Shown: positions 28,469-37,618, numbered from the stretch's first letter. The stretch is 64,000 nucleotides of DNA from Peptoclostridium litorale DSM 5388 (GCF_900141635.1 NZ_FSRH01000005.1:62001-126000), one strand, 5' to 3'. Notes: generated from the letters alone by a model not told the origin. A program made the numbers and translations.

Positions 28469-30535
28469 ATGCTTAAAATCAGAAAACACTTGGCGATATT
28501 CCTTATAATAGGAATGATTTGTTCGGGAATTTTGCTGCAGGGACGAATCAGTGCTGAAAAAAATTACAAGAATGTGGACATTGTGCTCGACTACGAACAG
28601 GTGCTAAATATGGCGGCTGAATCAAACGAGCATGATGCAGAGTATTTCTTAAAAGAGTTCAAAAAGCTTGGAGTTGCATCGGTAGGAATTGTAGAGACTA
28701 CCCTGGATTCTCTTGCTGAAAATGTAGATGTGGACGTAAGGCTTGAGGGATATGATATCATAGTGGATTCGAAAGACCAGGATATACTCCAGTTTGTAAA
28801 GAACGGCTATGAGAAAAAGCTAGGGAAAGACAGCTTTGAGATTGTAGATGAGGACACTCTGAAAATACTGGGGAATAGATCAGACTACATATTTGATGAA
28901 ACGTATGTAAAGGATAACGAGGGCAATACTATAGGACTTAAAAAGATAGCTCAGGGAACCAAAAAGCAGTTCATAGGGCTTGGATACCTTAAGTCTGATA
29001 TAGACCTCATAAAAAAGGCAGGGCTTGAAGTGGTGCCAAGGCCTCTTTACACTTCAGAGTATGAAGATGAAAAGAGTATAGACTTTTATTTTGACTTCTT
29101 GGATGAAAATAGAATAGAGCCCGGAGTCATGATATTTGCAGGAAAAGAGGTGCTCGGGGGAGCGGACAATGTTGAGCGCCTTGCAAATGAGATGAAGTCA
29201 AGGGGCATAATGCCTGGAATGATAGAAAACAGCGTCCAAAGGGAGCATCTTGAGCAGGACGGCATGGAACAGCTCGTACAGAAACTGGACTACAATGCCA
29301 CAAGGGTATTCAATCTTTGGGAGTACCTTCAAAAGAGATTCGACTACCAAATACCTTTCCACAGAAGCGGACAGGAGGTCATGAACTCAATATACAGGGC
29401 TGTTACTGAAAGGAACATAAGGGTCGTATATTTCAAGCCTTTCATCGATGGAAAGGACAGATATGTAACCGATATGGAAATATACGGGGCGAGATTTGCA
29501 GAGCTTGAAAAGAGGCTGAGCAGGCATAAAATCAGCATAGATCCTGTACAGCCTATGAATACAAATTATCCAAACAGGCTGATGCAGATGGGCGTTGCGG
29601 CAGGAATTGTAGCAGCCGGATTTGTATTGCTTGAGAACATGGTAAGGTCAAGGGAAAAGCTATTTACAATACTGTTTGGAGTTGCGGCTTCTGGTACAGT
29701 TGCCATATTCGCATCGGGTATGGCGACCGACATGGCGGCAAAGGTATTTGCCCTGCTGGCGTCAATAATACTGCCTTCTGTGGCGATGTTTGCGGGACTC
29801 AACATGGTCAAAAAGATATTGGCAGCGCCAAAGCGTGAAAAGATAAGGACAAAGGACATAGTGGTCGAAAGCGCCATACTGCTTGTGATAATGTCGGCAA
29901 TATCTCTTGTGGGTGCAATGTTTGAGACTTCGCTTCTTTCTCATTCAAAATACCTTCTGGAAATGGACATATTCAGGGGAGTCAAGATTTCACAGGTGGG
30001 CCCTATAGGCATTACAGTGCTTATATGGATGGCCATATTCGGATACAAGAGAGCGCAGGATAGAAACACAATTTCAAAAGACGAGATATTGAGGCTTTTG
30101 AACGAAAACATAAAGGTATGGCATGTCGTGCTTGCAGGCGCACTGGGAGCATTTGCAATAGTCTATATAGCCAGAATGGGCCATGAAACTTCTATACAGC
30201 CGTCTTCACTTGAAATACTGTCAAGAAACACGCTTGAATACGTACTGAAGGCTAGGCCTAGAACAAAGGCAATAACAATTGCACATCCGGCAATGCTCAT
30301 GCTGGTATATATGGCATACAGAAAGAAGGAATGGCTTGTACTGCCTATTTCACTTGCAGTGTCAATAGGCCAGGGCAATATAGTGAATACATTCTCGCAC
30401 ATTAGGACTCCACTGTACATGTCGCTGTACAGATCCATATACGAAATAGCAATAGGGGTATTGGTGGGGGCTGTAATTGTAGGAATTGTAAATGTGATTT
30501 GGAATCTAATTGAGAGGAGATATAAAAATGCATAG
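28469..30535 (+). CDS. DUF5693 family polytopic membrane protein
   Basis: 688 residues. One N-terminal membrane helix (about 8-26), an extracytoplasmic domain to about 370 with the pattern of a TIM-barrel-like fold (GVASVGIVETTLDSL, GLGYLKSDIDLIKKAGLEVVPRP), then about nine membrane helices to the end. The family is usually encoded next to csaB, as here, where it overlaps csaB by 8 bases. Its biochemical role is not known; a part in export or assembly of the pyruvylated wall polymer is inference. ATG 28469 follows AAAGGA (28455-28460). Confidence 0.82.
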   Translation: MLKIRKHLAIFLIIGMICSGILLQGRISAEKNYKNVDIVLDYEQVLNMAAESNEHDAEYFLKEFKKLGVASVGIVETTLDSLAENVDVDVRLEGYDIIVDSKDQDILQFVKNGYEKKLGKDSFEIVDEDTLKILGNRSDYIFDETYVKDNEGNTIGLKKIAQGTKKQFIGLGYLKSDIDLIKKAGLEVVPRPLYTSEYEDEKSIDFYFDFLDENRIEPGVMIFAGKEVLGGADNVERLANEMKSRGIMPGMIENSVQREHLEQDGMEQLVQKLDYNATRVFNLWEYLQKRFDYQIPFHRSGQEVMNSIYRAVTERNIRVVYFKPFIDGKDRYVTDMEIYGARFAELEKRLSRHKISIDPVQPMNTNYPNRLMQMGVAAGIVAAGFVLLENMVRSREKLFTILFGVAASGTVAIFASGMATDMAAKVFALLASIILPSVAMFAGLNMVKKILAAPKREKIRTKDIVVESAILLVIMSAISLVGAMFETSLLSHSKYLLEMDIFRGVKISQVGPIGITVLIWMAIFGYKRAQDRNTISKDEILRLLNENIKVWHVVLAGALGAFAIVYIARMGHETSIQPSSLEILSRNTLEYVLKARPRTKAITIAHPAMLMLVYMAYRKKEWLVLPISLAVSIGQGNIVNTFSHIRTPLYMSLYRSIYEIAIGVLVGAVIVGIVNVIWNLIERRYKNA

Positions 30536-31649
30536 AGTGCTTGTCTCCGGTTATTACGGATTCAACAATGTCGGAGACGAAGCTATATTGAAGGCCCTGA
30601 TAGAGGGACTAAGGCAGACTGAGAGTGAATGTGACATAGTGGTGCTCTCCCAGCATCCGAGATTCACTGCTCAAAAGCACAATGTGCGCTCAGCAAGACG
30701 GATGAACGTATTCAGGCTCTTGTGGGAGATAATGAGGTGCGATGTCCTGATAAGCGGTGGAGGCTCACTTTTTCAGGATGTCACATCCAAAAGGTCGATA
30801 CTGTACTACCTTTCAATAATATATATTGCAAAGCTGATGAACAAGAAGGTCATGGTGTATTCACAGGGAATAGGGCCAGTTATAAAGCATTCAAACAGAA
30901 AATTTTTAAAAAAGGTTCTGGGCAGAGTGGACCTCATAAACGTAAGGGACGAAAAATCCCAAAAAGAGCTTTGGGATATGGGGGTACAAAAGGACATACT
31001 TGTAACAGCGGATTCAGTATTTGGGATGAAAAAACCGAGCGGTGCAAAAGGAGCCTTAGTGCTGGATAAAATGGGGATACCTAAAGGCAAAAAACTTGTA
31101 GGGATGTCCGTAAGACCATGGAATAAGGGCATTGATATAAAGCGTGAATTTTCAAGCCTGTGCGAAGCTGTGGCTAATGAGATGGACTGTGAGATAGTAC
31201 TCATGCCATTCCATTTTTATTCGGATCTTGCTATAATGGAGAGCATATATGAGTCGCTCGACAGCAGTACAAAAAAAAGAGTGCATCTTTTAAAGGAGTA
31301 CCTTTATGTTGAGGACTATCTTTCGCTAGTGTCCAACATGGATGTATTCGTAGGGATGAGACTACACGGACTCATATTCTCGGTTCTTATGGGTGTACCT
31401 GCGGTAGCTGTGTCATATGACCCTAAAATAGACAGCTTTATGGCATCGATAGGCAAAAAAACCGCAGCTAGTGTTTTTAATTTTAATTTTAATGATATAA
31501 TAGATGAGATAAAACATATATTTTCAAATATCGACAGTGAAAGAGAATATATAAAAGAAAAGACGACTATGCTTTCAAAGCAGGTCAAAATCCATAATGA
31601 GGCTTTAAATGAACTTTTAAAATCAGCAGCTCAGGGGTGGAAAAGTTGA
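30528..31649 (+). CDS. csaB: polysaccharide pyruvyl transferase CsaB
   Basis: Adds ketal-linked pyruvate to ManNAc of secondary cell-wall polymers, the group that anchors S-layer-homology domains. The 373-residue protein has the family N-terminus VLVSGYYGFNNVGDEAILKAL, ISGGGSLFQDVTS, YSQGIGPV, and the late MRLHGLIFSVLMGVPAVAVSYDPK. ATG 30528 follows GAGAGGAGA. It overlaps its upstream neighbour by 8 bases and tagA by 4, indicating coupled translation. It implies that the organism has an S-layer or SLH-domain surface proteins. Confidence 0.93.
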   Translation: MHRVLVSGYYGFNNVGDEAILKALIEGLRQTESECDIVVLSQHPRFTAQKHNVRSARRMNVFRLLWEIMRCDVLISGGGSLFQDVTSKRSILYYLSIIYIAKLMNKKVMVYSQGIGPVIKHSNRKFLKKVLGRVDLINVRDEKSQKELWDMGVQKDILVTADSVFGMKKPSGAKGALVLDKMGIPKGKKLVGMSVRPWNKGIDIKREFSSLCEAVANEMDCEIVLMPFHFYSDLAIMESIYESLDSSTKKRVHLLKEYLYVEDYLSLVSNMDVFVGMRLHGLIFSVLMGVPAVAVSYDPKIDSFMASIGKKTAASVFNFNFNDIIDEIKHIFSNIDSEREYIKEKTTMLSKQVKIHNEALNELLKSAAQGWKS

Positions 31650-32395
31650 GTAAATTGAACATTTTGGGCGTGCCCATTGATAGAGTTGACATGAACAGCG
31701 CTTTGTCGAAAATAGTAGAGCATATGGAAAACGGGGATAAATGCGTAGTATGCACTCCTAACAGCGAAATAGTCATGCAGGCACAAGACAACAAGGAGCT
31801 TTGGGATTTTATAAACGGAGCAGATCTTGTGGTCCCCGATGGAATAGGGCTTGTTGCCGCATCTAGAATAATTGGAAAACCCCTCAAGGAAAGGGTCACC
31901 GGCATAGACCTTATGGAGAGGGTGCTGTGGTATTGTGATATGAACAAGAAGGACGTGTTCATAATGGGAGGAAAGCCCGGAGTTGCACAAATGGCAGCAG
32001 AAAACATATCGTGCAAATACCCTGACATTCACTTTTGCGGCACAAATCACGGATATTTCAAGGGGCTTCATGTGGGATGTGAAGGCCATGAAGAGGAAAT
32101 GGCGGTTATAGACCATATAAACAGTGCAAGGCCGGATGTGCTCTTTGTAGCGCTTGGAGCTCCAAAGCAGGAGCTTTGGATAAAAAAATATGCGAACATG
32201 CTCAATGCAAATGTGATAATGGGCGTTGGAGGAAGTACTGATGTATACGCCGGAGAAGTCAAAAGGGCTCCTCAGGTATATCAAAATCTAGGGATTGAGT
32301 GGCTTTACAGGCTTATAAAAGAGCCGTGGAGATACAAAAGGATGATGGCTCTTCCAAAATTCGTGGTTGAAGTTATTAAAAGAGGAGAAAACTAG
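31646..32395 (+). CDS. tagA: WecG/TagA/CpsF family N-acetylmannosaminyltransferase
   Basis: 249-residue GT26 enzyme that transfers ManNAc from UDP-ManNAc (the wecB product) to undecaprenyl-PP-GlcNAc (the tagO product). Typical segments are NILGVPIDRVDMNSAL, TPNSEIVMQAQ, ADLVVPDGIGLVAASR with the conserved aspartate, and LGAPKQELWIKKY. TTG 31646 follows AGGGGTGG and overlaps the csaB stop codon. With tagO, wecB and csaB this completes the first steps of a pyruvylated ManNAc-containing wall polymer. Confidence 0.93.
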   Translation: MSKLNILGVPIDRVDMNSALSKIVEHMENGDKCVVCTPNSEIVMQAQDNKELWDFINGADLVVPDGIGLVAASRIIGKPLKERVTGIDLMERVLWYCDMNKKDVFIMGGKPGVAQMAAENISCKYPDIHFCGTNHGYFKGLHVGCEGHEEEMAVIDHINSARPDVLFVALGAPKQELWIKKYANMLNANVIMGVGGSTDVYAGEVKRAPQVYQNLGIEWLYRLIKEPWRYKRMMALPKFVVEVIKRGEN

Positions 32396-32444
32396 CCTTA
32401 GGCTGAGTTTATATAGAAAGAGTTTAATTGGGAGGTTTTACTTG

Positions 32445-33272
32445 ATGAGAAATCATAAGGAGCTAAGAAGTGTAGCCGCAAAGGTCAGAAAGAACATAAT
32501 AAGCATGCTTCACCAGTCTGGGTCTGGACACCCGGGCGGTTCTCTTTCAGCGGTTGAAATAGTTACGGCTCTATACTTTGATGAAATGAATGTGGACCCT
32601 GCAGATCCTAAAAAGGAAAACAGGGACAGGTTCGTACTTTCAAAAGGACACGCGGCGCCTGTGGTATACAGCGTGCTTGCTGAAAAGGGATTCTTTGACA
32701 AGTGCGAACTTTTGAAGCTTAGACAGGTGGACTCAATGCTTCAGGGACACCCTGACATGAAAGGGACTCCGGGAATAGAGATGTCTACGGGTTCACTTGG
32801 ACAGGGATTTTCTGCAGCTTGTGGAATGGCCATGGCTTCTAAAATGGAAGGATCTCCATGGAGAGTATATGCACTTTTAGGCGATGGAGAGGTTCAGGAA
32901 GGCTTAGTTTGGGAGGCTGCAATGAGTGCGGCTCACTACAAGCTGGACAACATTGTTGCCTTTCTAGACAATAACGGGCTTCAAATAGACGGAAAAAATG
33001 AAGAAGTGCTTGGAGTTGATCCGCTTGGAGAGAAGTTTACCGCATTCGGATGGAATGTAATAGAAATAGACGGACATGATTTTGATCAGATATTCACAGC
33101 GCTTGACACTGCAAAGGCTACAGCAGGAAAGCCTACTATGATACTGTCAAAGACTATAAAGGGCAAGGGTGTGTCATTCATGGAAAATCAGGCAGGATGG
33201 CATGGCCAGGCTCCTAATGATGAACAAAAAGAGATAGCTTTAAGAGATTTGGGAGGAGAATGCAATGAGTAA
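32445..33272 (+). CDS. transketolase, N-terminal (thiamine pyrophosphate-binding) subunit
   Basis: First half of a split transketolase, 275 residues, with GHPGGSLSAVEI, LSKGHAAPVVYSVLAE, and the TPP/Mg motif GDGEVQEGLVWEAAMSA...DNNGLQIDG. It transfers two-carbon units in the non-oxidative pentose phosphate pathway together with the C-terminal subunit encoded next. ATG 32445 follows GGGAGGT (32430-32436); the upstream extension to 32367 runs into tagA and is not transketolase-like. It overlaps the next gene by 8 bases. Confidence 0.94.
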   Translation: MRNHKELRSVAAKVRKNIISMLHQSGSGHPGGSLSAVEIVTALYFDEMNVDPADPKKENRDRFVLSKGHAAPVVYSVLAEKGFFDKCELLKLRQVDSMLQGHPDMKGTPGIEMSTGSLGQGFSAACGMAMASKMEGSPWRVYALLGDGEVQEGLVWEAAMSAAHYKLDNIVAFLDNNGLQIDGKNEEVLGVDPLGEKFTAFGWNVIEIDGHDFDQIFTALDTAKATAGKPTMILSKTIKGKGVSFMENQAGWHGQAPNDEQKEIALRDLGGECNE

Positions 33273-34200
33273 AATAGCTACAAGAGAAGCGTACGGAAAG
33301 GCGCTTGTGGAACTTGGAAAAAGCAATCCTAAAGTTGTAGTTCTTGATGCGGACCTTTCAAAGTCTACAAAGACTGCGGACTTTAAATCTGAATTTCCAA
33401 GCAGATTTTTTAACATGGGAATAGCAGAGGCGAACCTTATGGGAGCGTCTGCAGGACTTGCGGCGTCAGGAAAAATACCTTTTGCATCGACATTCGCAGT
33501 GTTTGCTGCAGGAAGGGCATTTGAGATAATAAGAAACTCAATATGCTATCCGAAGCTGAATGTCAAGATATGTGCGACTCACGCTGGAATAACTGTTGGA
33601 GAGGACGGAGCTTCTCACCAGGCTCTTGAAGACATAGCAATAATGAGATCTCTTCCAAATATGAGCGTTATAGTACCTGCGGATGCAGAGGAGACTAAAA
33701 AGGCCATATTCAGCATAGCTGAATACAATGGTCCTGTTTATACAAGACTGGGAAGATCAGGAGTTCCAGTGCTGTTTGACGAAGATTATGAGTTTGTACT
33801 TGGAAAAGGAGTTCAGCTTGCAGGCGGATCGGACGTTTCTATAATAGCATGTGGAATAATGGTTGCTGAATCTCTTAAGGCAAGTGAAATGCTTGCACAG
33901 GAGGGAATAAGCGCAAGGGTTATAAACATGTCGTCTATAAAGCCTATAGACAAGGACTTGATAGTAAAGGCTGCTGCTGAAACAGGAGCGATAGTAACTG
34001 CTGAAGAGCACAATGTAATAGGAGGGCTTGGAAGCGCAGTTGCCGAGGTTGTATCTCAGGAAAAGCCTGTTCCAATGAAAATGGTTGGAGTAAATGACAC
34101 TTTCGGAGAATCTGGAAAGCCGGCACACCTTCTTGAAAAATACGGACTTACTGCACAAGAAATAGTAAAGGCTGCAAAGGATGTACTGAAAAAGAAATAG
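33265..34200 (+). CDS. transketolase, C-terminal (pyrimidine-binding) subunit
   Basis: Second half of the split enzyme, 311 residues, containing the pyrimidine-binding domain (LDADLSKSTKT, FNMGIAEANLMGASAGLA, where the glutamate activates TPP) and the C-terminal domain with SIKPIDKDLI and EEHNVIGGLGSAVAEV. Two-subunit transketolases are common in clostridia and archaea, so the split is normal rather than a frameshift. Confidence 0.94.
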   Translation: MSKIATREAYGKALVELGKSNPKVVVLDADLSKSTKTADFKSEFPSRFFNMGIAEANLMGASAGLAASGKIPFASTFAVFAAGRAFEIIRNSICYPKLNVKICATHAGITVGEDGASHQALEDIAIMRSLPNMSVIVPADAEETKKAIFSIAEYNGPVYTRLGRSGVPVLFDEDYEFVLGKGVQLAGGSDVSIIACGIMVAESLKASEMLAQEGISARVINMSSIKPIDKDLIVKAAAETGAIVTAEEHNVIGGLGSAVAEVVSQEKPVPMKMVGVNDTFGESGKPAHLLEKYGLTAQEIVKAAKDVLKKK

Positions 34201-34248
34201 ACTATGAGTTCAATTGAATAAATGGCTGTAAGCCACATGGAGTTTTTG

Positions 34249-34300
34249 ATAATGCCTGTGAGATTCACTGTGAAATACGTGGATTTTGCAGGCATTATTT
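34249..34300 (+). terminator. probable terminator after the transketolase genes
   Basis: ATAATGCCTG (34249-34258) pairs with CAGGCATTAT (34289-34298) across a 30-nt loop and runs into TTTGC. The stem is perfect but the loop is long and the T-run short. Confidence 0.55.
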
Positions 34301-34407
34301 GCATTTCGACAAAAACCGCAAAACATACAAATTATACAAAAAACACTTAAAAAATCTCGAAATTTGTCGATAACATTATTAGACATATGTGAAAGGGGTT
34401 TTTGACC

Positions 34408-36186
34408 ATGAAGAAGATAAGCAGCAAGGTAATAGGCCTGACGGTTATAATTTCAATACTGACAGCACTAGTCATAGGCGGCACGGGAATACACTACATG
34501 ACCAAAATGAACAGCAATATGATTGAAACGTTTAGGAATACGTCTTATGATGAATACGACAAAATGGTAAAGGAACAGGTGGAAACTGCTGTAAGCATGC
34601 TTGGCGGCGTATATGAAAGATACCAAAGGGGCGAAATCTCTTTGGAAGAGGCAAAAACGCAGGGAGCAGATATGGTCCGCAGCATGAGATATGGAGCAGA
34701 AGGATATTTTTGGGTTGACACAAAGGATGGGGTCAATGTTGTTTTGCTTGGGAAAGAAGATGTAGAGGGAACCAACAGGATGGGCCTTAAGGATGTGAAC
34801 GACAAGCCTATAATACAGGAGATAATATCAAACGGATTGAAAGAAGGCGGCGGATATACAGATTACTGGTTCCCCAAAAGCGGAGAGCAGGAGGCGTATC
34901 CAAAGCGTGCCTACAGCAAGTCGTTTGAGCCTTTTGGTTGGGTAGTGGGAACTGGAAATTATATAGATGACATAGAGAAGTTCATACAGGAAAAGGAAGA
35001 AGCAATCAAAAAAGAGATAAGCAAGAGCATAAGGATTTCAGTAATTCTATCTCTGGCTGTAGTGGCGTTTGGAGTGATGCTGTCACTATATTTTGCAAAG
35101 AAGATAACAAAGCCTATTTTAGAAGTGACAAAGCTTGTAGACAAAACGGCGAATCTGGACTTATCGGATAATGAAGATATTGAAAAACTGCTTAATTATA
35201 AGGATGAAACAGGTATAATAGCCAGATCTGTAATCAATCTTAGGAAAGAGCTGAGCGAAATAATAAATGTGCTCAAGGGCAATTCAGGAGAAGTACTCCA
35301 GTATTCAAATGGAATATCCAATTCAACAAATGAAATAGTGGATGGAATAGAGGCAGTCAATGTGGCAATAGAAGAATTGGCACAAGGGGCCACGGAGCAG
35401 GCAAATGACGTCCAAACCGGAGTTATAAAGCTTCAGAAGCTCTCTGAAGAGATAAACATTTCGGTGAAGGAATCAGAGGAGGTCAAAAAGAATTCCAATG
35501 AGTCAAAAACGGTTAGCCATCAGGGGATAAAGGCCATGGAAGCGCTTGTGGACAAGTTTAAAGAGAGCACTGATTCGAATGACGAAATAGCAAAGAACAT
35601 AAATGTGCTTGCAGACAAGTCCATTTCCATAGGAGAAATTGTAACAACAATAGAAGCTATATCTGGGCAGACTAATCTTTTGGCGCTAAATGCCGCCATA
35701 GAGGCTGCTAGGGCCGGAGAAAGCGGAAGAGGATTTGCGGTCGTCGCTGATGAGATAAGAAAGCTGGCAGAAGAGACGGGACAGTCCACTAAAAGGATAA
35801 ATGGCATGATAGAAGAAATTCAAAATGAAGTGAGAAAAGTAAAATCCAATATGGACAGAGGAGAAGCTATAAACAGGGATGCGGCAGAATCTATGAGTGA
35901 GGCGGAGAGGGCCTTCATGAAAATAGAATCTGTTATAGAAGACATGCTTGAAAAGGCAGACAGTCTGGTAGACCATATAAGCGTTGTAAATGATGAAAGA
36001 AATGATGTCTTAAGATCCATGGAAGGCATATCAGCTGTAACTGAAGAATCGGCGGCATCGACAGAAGAGGTTTCGGCTTCAATGGAAGAGCAAAGCTCAA
36101 TAATGCAAACCATTGCGGACACTGCACAAAGCCTGAAGTCCGTAGTAGACAGATTGGACGAAGTCATAAACAGATTTAATATGTAG
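34408..36186 (+). CDS. methyl-accepting chemotaxis protein with sCache sensor
   Basis: 592-residue chemoreceptor. Membrane helix 1 at about 8-30, an extracellular single-Cache domain (about 40-190, including [17 protein letters not shown] and [17 protein letters not shown]), membrane helix 2 at about 207-228, a HAMP linker, and the signalling domain with the hairpin tip [21 protein letters not shown] and [15 protein letters not shown]. This Cache type often binds small organic acids; the ligand here is unknown. ATG 34408 fits AAAGGGG (34392-34398) better than TTG 34402. It is monocistronic. Confidence 0.94.
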   Translation: MKKISSKVIGLTVIISILTALVIGGTGIHYMTKMNSNMIETFRNTSYDEYDKMVKEQVETAVSMLGGVYERYQRGEISLEEAKTQGADMVRSMRYGAEGYFWVDTKDGVNVVLLGKEDVEGTNRMGLKDVNDKPIIQEIISNGLKEGGGYTDYWFPKSGEQEAYPKRAYSKSFEPFGWVVGTGNYIDDIEKFIQEKEEAIKKEISKSIRISVILSLAVVAFGVMLSLYFAKKITKPILEVTKLVDKTANLDLSDNEDIEKLLNYKDETGIIARSVINLRKELSEIINVLKGNSGEVLQYSNGISNSTNEIVDGIEAVNVAIEELAQGATEQANDVQTGVIKLQKLSEEINISVKESEEVKKNSNESKTVSHQGIKAMEALVDKFKESTDSNDEIAKNINVLADKSISIGEIVTTIEAISGQTNLLALNAAIEAARAGESGRGFAVVADEIRKLAEETGQSTKRINGMIEEIQNEVRKVKSNMDRGEAINRDAAESMSEAERAFMKIESVIEDMLEKADSLVDHISVVNDERNDVLRSMEGISAVTEESAASTEEVSASMEEQSSIMQTIADTAQSLKSVVDRLDEVINRFNM

Positions 36187-36260
36187 AGATGTGAAGTGTA
36201 TGAGCTCAAATAGTAAATTATATGCAATTAATCTGTTTTTGGCCAATTTGAAGGTTTTTG

Positions 36261-36290
36261 CAGAGTATGAATACTCTGTGTGGTTTTTAT
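36261..36290 (+). terminator. probable terminator after the chemoreceptor gene
   Basis: CAGAGTA (36261-36267) pairs with TACTCTG, TGAA loop, followed by TGTGGTTTTT. Confidence 0.55.
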
Positions 36291-36330
36291 TTAACAAATT
36301 CAGATTGTATTTAGAGCTCGTATCAGTTGA

Positions 36331-36391
36331 TATCAAGCGAATACCTCTTGAACAGGTAAATGTTCAAGGGGTATTCGGGGATACTTTGATA
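36331..36391 (+). repeat. long inverted repeat with 16-bp stem
   Basis: CGAATACCTCTTGAAC (36338-36353) pairs with 36362-36377 over 16 bp with one U-G pair, 8-nt loop; TATCAA (36331-36336) and TTGATA (36386-36391) extend it past a 3' bulge. There is no T-run on either strand, so it is not a plain terminator. It lies between the chemoreceptor gene and the ncRNA promoter. Confidence 0.6.
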
Positions 36392-36423
36392 AAAATTTAT
36401 AAAATAAAATATGGAGTTGGAGT

Positions 36424-36451
36424 TTGAATTACAGGGCACAGGGTATATAAT
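36424..36451 (+). promoter_or_regulatory. promoter of the stand-alone RNA
   Basis: TTGAAT (36424-36429), 16-base spacer, TATAAT (36446-36451); predicted start near 36458. Confidence 0.6.
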
Positions 36452-36457
36452 TAATGA

Positions 36458-36735
36458 AAGATAAACAATAGTTATAAGGATGAAAGGACAGGCTGTGAGG
36501 CCTAAACAAGTAGCATCTTAAAAATAAAACCCAATCAAGGGGGGACAAGAATACCTTGAGATAAGAAAAGTGTAAGTATCCGTGTAAGCTTCAAATCACA
36601 AAGGAGTGATGCGGGATAAGAAACTTGGAAGAACCATCGGAAAACAAAACTGAATATGAAACAAGGTATCATGCTTATAACTGTTGAACCAGGCTATCAC
36701 TCGTAAAGAAGAGAAATAGCCTGGCTTTCTTTTTT
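36458..36735 (+). ncRNA. candidate free-standing structured RNA
   Basis: No credible ORF occupies this stretch. The ends close on each other: CAATAGTTATAAG (36466-36478) pairs with CTTATAACTGTTG (36674-36686) over 13 bp with one G-U, and after a G-G mismatch ATGA (36480-36483) pairs with TCAT (36669-36672). Inside are AGGC/GCCT (36490/36500), TCAAGG/CCTTGA (36535/36554), TATCC/GGATA (36577/36614) and ATCAC/GTGAT (36595/36606). GATAAGAAA occurs twice (about 36560 and 36615). A strong terminator follows at once. The next gene is convergent, so it is not a cis leader. Size and setting recall the raiA-motif class of clostridia, which I could not test; 6S RNA is another option. Confidence 0.65.
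36689..36735 (+). terminator. terminator of the stand-alone RNA
   Basis: CCAGGCTAT (36689-36697) pairs with ATAGCCTGG (36716-36724), 18-nt loop, then CTTTCTTTTTTTT. Confidence 0.92.
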
Positions 36736-36754
36736 TTGTGTAAAGCTGCGGATT

Positions 36755-36785
36755 GAAAAAGCGTGCAAACATCATATTTGCACGC
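36755..36785 (-). terminator. terminator of the ferredoxin-domain gene
   Basis: GCGTGCAAA (36761-36769) pairs with TTTGCACGC (36777-36785); on the minus strand the stem is followed by T5 (36760-36756). Confidence 0.85.
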
Positions 36786-36796
36786 CCTTTTCACGA

Positions 36797-37525
36797 TTAA
36801 ATTCTATTTCCGTCTACGGATATGGTTATTTCGCTGTATGGAACAATCTTTTGGGAGCACAGAATTGCCTGTTTTACTGAAGCGATTATGCCAGAGCAGC
36901 ATGGAACTTCCATTCTCACAACGGTTATGCTCTTTATGTCGTTGCCTGAAAATATTTCAGTAAGCTTTTCTTCATAATATTTGTTGTCGTCCAGCTTAGG
37001 GCAGCCTATAAGTGTTATCCTTCCCTTTATGAACTCCTCGTGGAAGTTCGCATATGCATATGCAGTACAGTCTGCAGCTATCAGTATGTCAGCGCCATCT
37101 AGATAGTCAGCCTGGGGATTTACGAGCTTTATCTGTACTGGCCACTGGCCGAGCTGAGATTTTGGATTTTCTGAAGAAGCGCATTGTGAAGACTTTAGCT
37201 GTACGGGAGCGCTATTTTTTTCTATTTTCTTTGCCATGGTTCCAGGGCATCCGCAGGGAATAGGCTTTATTTTAGCCTCCTCGGCTTTTTTCCTCTGTAG
37301 CTCTTTTACCGCATCGTCATCGTATGGATCGGCTTCTCTCTCAATCATTTTTATTGCATTTGTAGGACATGCAGGAAGGCAGTCGCCGAGTCCGTCGCAG
37401 TATTTGTCGTGGATAAGAGCTGCCTTTCCGTCGATCATCTGAATTGCACCTTCATGGCAGGCGCTTGCACAAAGTCCGCATCCGTTGCAAAGATCTCTGT
37501 CTATTTCTATTATATTTCTTTTCAT
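36797..37525 (-). CDS. 4Fe-4S ferredoxin-domain protein
   Basis: 242 residues. The N-terminal dicluster ferredoxin domain has a full CNGCGLCASAC motif (about 15-25), but the second motif CDGLGDCLPACP has leucine where a second cysteine is usual. The remaining 170 residues are a separate domain with cysteine-rich patches CGCPGTMAK, GCPKLDD and VPCCSGI, seen in a clostridial family whose job is unclear (electron transfer is a reasonable guess). It starts at 37525 behind AGAGGATG. It is transcribed divergently from a Crp/Fnr regulator with a GTAAC-N4-GTTAC site between them. Confidence 0.85.
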   Translation of the reverse strand: MKRNIIEIDRDLCNGCGLCASACHEGAIQMIDGKAALIHDKYCDGLGDCLPACPTNAIKMIEREADPYDDDAVKELQRKKAEEAKIKPIPCGCPGTMAKKIEKNSAPVQLKSSQCASSENPKSQLGQWPVQIKLVNPQADYLDGADILIAADCTAYAYANFHEEFIKGRITLIGCPKLDDNKYYEEKLTEIFSGNDIKSITVVRMEVPCCSGIIASVKQAILCSQKIVPYSEITISVDGNRI

Positions 37526-37604
37526 ATATAATCATCCTCTCTATGACACTGGGTGTTTGTCGGTTTCTATGATTTTATTATAGAGTTAGTATATAATAAA
37601 ATAT

Positions 37605-37618
37605 GTAACTTTGGTTAC
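37605..37618. promoter_or_regulatory. candidate Crp/Fnr-family operator
   Basis: GTAAC-TTTG-GTTAC, a perfect 5-bp inverted repeat with the 4-base spacing used by Fnr-type dimers. On the minus strand a TATAAT lies at 37582-37577; if transcription starts about 7 bases further, the operator is centred near -41, the classic activator position. A TATAAT on the plus strand (37592-37597) lies just upstream of the operator, which would suit autorepression of the regulator. Confidence 0.6.

Noticed and set aside
32445-34200. Frameshifted transketolase
   Set aside because: The two halves are complete domains with separate ribosome binding sites and an 8-base overlap; split transketolase is normal in clostridia.
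36191-36427. 78-codon plus-strand ORF after the chemoreceptor gene
   Set aside because: Weak ribosome binding site, no family resemblance, and it runs across a terminator-like hairpin and a 16-bp inverted repeat.
36431-36735. c-di-GMP riboswitch near the chemoreceptor gene
   Set aside because: ACAGGGCAC at 36431 resembles part of the GEMM motif, but the rest of the aptamer is absent and the string lies in the promoter spacer.
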